DNA of 64,000 bases from Colius striatus (Eukaryota; Chordata; Aves; Coliiformes; Coliidae): positions 61,963,367 to 62,027,366 of the forward strand of contig NC_084760.1 in the NCBI RefSeq assembly GCF_028858725.1, given 5' to 3'. The position numbers and the translations under genes are program-made. This document shows positions 62,649-64,000 of this stretch, in pieces (position 1 is the stretch's first letter; each line of letters starts with the position of its first letter). A model generated the notes under the pieces. It did not search any database, had not been told where the DNA came from, and saw only the letters and a list, made by a program, of their open reading frames with translations.

Positions 62649-63203
62649 TGTCTTGGTTTTGGCTGGGACAGTAATTTTCTTCCTAGTAGCTGGTACAGGG
62701 CTGTGTTTTGGGTTTGTGCTGAAGAGAATGTTGATAGCACAAGGACATTTTGGCTATTGCTGAGAAGTGAGCAGTAATTGCACAGCATGCAGGCCTTTTC
62801 CGCCTCTCACTCTGTCCTGCCAGAGAGGGGTGCACAAGAAGCGGAGAGGGGCGTGGCCAGGACAGCTGACCCCAACTAGCCAAAGAGCTATTCCATACCA
62901 TAGGATGTCATGCCCAGTATATAAACTGGGGGGAGCTGGCTGGGAGGCACAGAGCACTGCTCAGGCATCGCTCAGTGAGTGGTGAGCAACTGCATTGTGC
63001 ATCACTTGTGTTCTCTTTCTCTCTCTTTTTGTCATATTCCTTTTCATTACAGTTATGCTTTAATTCAGTTATTAAACTGTTCTTATCTCAAGCCAGGAGT
63101 CTTACTTTTTTCCCTTGGTTCAGCTGCCCACCCCACGGGGGTTGTGGGGCTGTGTAGAGGTACCCAGTGGTACTTAGTTGTGAGCCGGGATCAAACTACC
63201 ACA
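62649..63203 (+). mobile_element. Solo LTR of an avian endogenous retrovirus
   Basis: Begins TGTCTTGGTTTTGGCTGGGA and ends AAACTACCACA (TG...CA). It has a TATA box (TATATAAA at 62918-62925), a CT-rich segment (about 63012-63033) and an ATTAAA near 63070 that could serve polyadenylation. No internal retroviral genes flank it, so it is a recombined solo copy. The 5 bp before (AAACT-side AAAAC) and after (ATAAC) differ at one base, compatible with a decayed 5-bp target duplication. Family assignment (ERVL-like) is from memory of bird LTR texture only. Confidence 0.75.
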
Positions 63204-64000
63204 ATAACCAAGAGCTCAGCACTGCATTTTACTGTGCCATAAAGCTTAGTTTTGGTGCTTGAGGCAGCACTTCTGTTAATGATTTCTTCTAATAACTACA
63301 CCTTCTCTCCAATAGCACTGTTTAAAAACACCCAATCTCTGTGGTGCAGTAGAATGTCCCGTTAAAGAACAGTGCAGGCAGGGACAAAGCAGTTTGGCAT
63401 TTTCAGTAGTCACATGCCACGAGCATTTTCTTTTTAAATCTTGGGTGAAGGACCCATGTGCTCTGCTGTGGGCAGATGGGCTCATTACAACAGAGAACTA
63501 ACAAAGAGCTGAATGTCACAGCTAGGAACAAAATCAGAAAAATCTCAAGCTTCAGGCCACCTCTTTGGGTGACTTTAGATCATTTTCCAAAAAGAAAACT
63601 AGAGCCATATTAAAGTAATGCCATTAGAATCTGTTTTTCTTCAGTATTGAATTGTAAGGTCCTAACAAGAAGGAAAAAAACGAAGCATCCTTCATCAGAA
63701 ATGAGGAGGTAAGAGACATGTAAACAAACAAAGCCCAGAAGTTGTGATAGACTGAACTCACCAAATGTCACCCCCTCAAGAGTTTATGTTGTGCTGCTCA
63801 GACGTGGGCAAGGAGCTGAGTCCTTCCAAAGCACACAGCCCAGCTGCTGCCAAAGGTTACAATTCTGTACCTTCAGAGTGGCTGGTTGTGACTTCCACAA
63901 TTGCTAGTTCTGCCTCACTTAGTAGTTAAATGTTGGCTCTGGTAGTACAAATAACAAATGCAGTTTCAACAGCAAGCAAAGGAGAAGACCTTCATTTGAT

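Larger units (their letters stand above)
61246..64000 (+). other. 3'UTR / downstream region of the Vac8-like gene
   Basis: Non-coding sequence holding a CR1 tail and a solo LTR. The transcript end is not resolved: no AATAAA was seen soon after the stop, and ATTAAA occurs near 62140. No further gene is recognised up to the window edge. Confidence 0.5.

Noticed and set aside
62754-63242. Several short ORFs near the right end
   Set aside because: All lie inside the solo LTR and are chance frames.

Overview
The window is vertebrate, most likely avian, nuclear DNA. Genes are split into small exons by AT-rich introns. Several CR1 LINE tails carry the 3' end typical of bird CR1, with octamer-like repeats near ATTCTATG. 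A solo LTR of bird-ERV type lies near the right end. Two protein-coding genes can be reconstructed completely by joining exons at GT/AG splice sites with consistent phase.

Left half (about 3.1-27.8 kb, minus strand): BCLAF1, the Bcl-2-associated transcription factor 1 / SR-like RNA-processing factor. Eleven coding exons (18998 down to 3108) give 919 codons plus stop, close to the roughly 920 residues of the mammalian protein. A probable non-coding first exon lies in the CpG island at about 26.9-28.35 kb. The interval 1-3107 is 3'UTR or downstream sequence.

Middle (about 28.3-34.4 kb): intergenic or 5' sequence with microsatellites and a perfect hairpin, and no supportable gene.

Right half (34.4-61.2 kb, plus strand): a 14-exon gene for an armadillo-repeat protein of 574 residues. 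I read it as a full-length relative of the fungal vacuolar protein Vac8: similar length (yeast Vac8 is about 578 aa), an N-terminal Met-Gly with nearby cysteines suited to myristoylation and palmitoylation, tandem ARM repeats to the C-terminus, and matching central and C-terminal motifs. I recognise no mammalian counterpart. This is the most interesting item in the window. It is head-to-head with BCLAF1; the CpG island between them carries two YY1-type motifs in opposite orientation.

The introns of the Vac8-like gene hold a degenerate 1.4-kb CR1 LINE with endonuclease and reverse-transcriptase pieces (43.5-45.0 kb), shorter CR1 tails, a 22-bp G run and hairpins. Downstream are a CR1 tail (61.7 kb) and the solo LTR (62.65-63.20 kb). 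No tRNA, rRNA or CRISPR was seen. All exon joins are read by eye from the genomic sequence; no transcript data or homology search was available.
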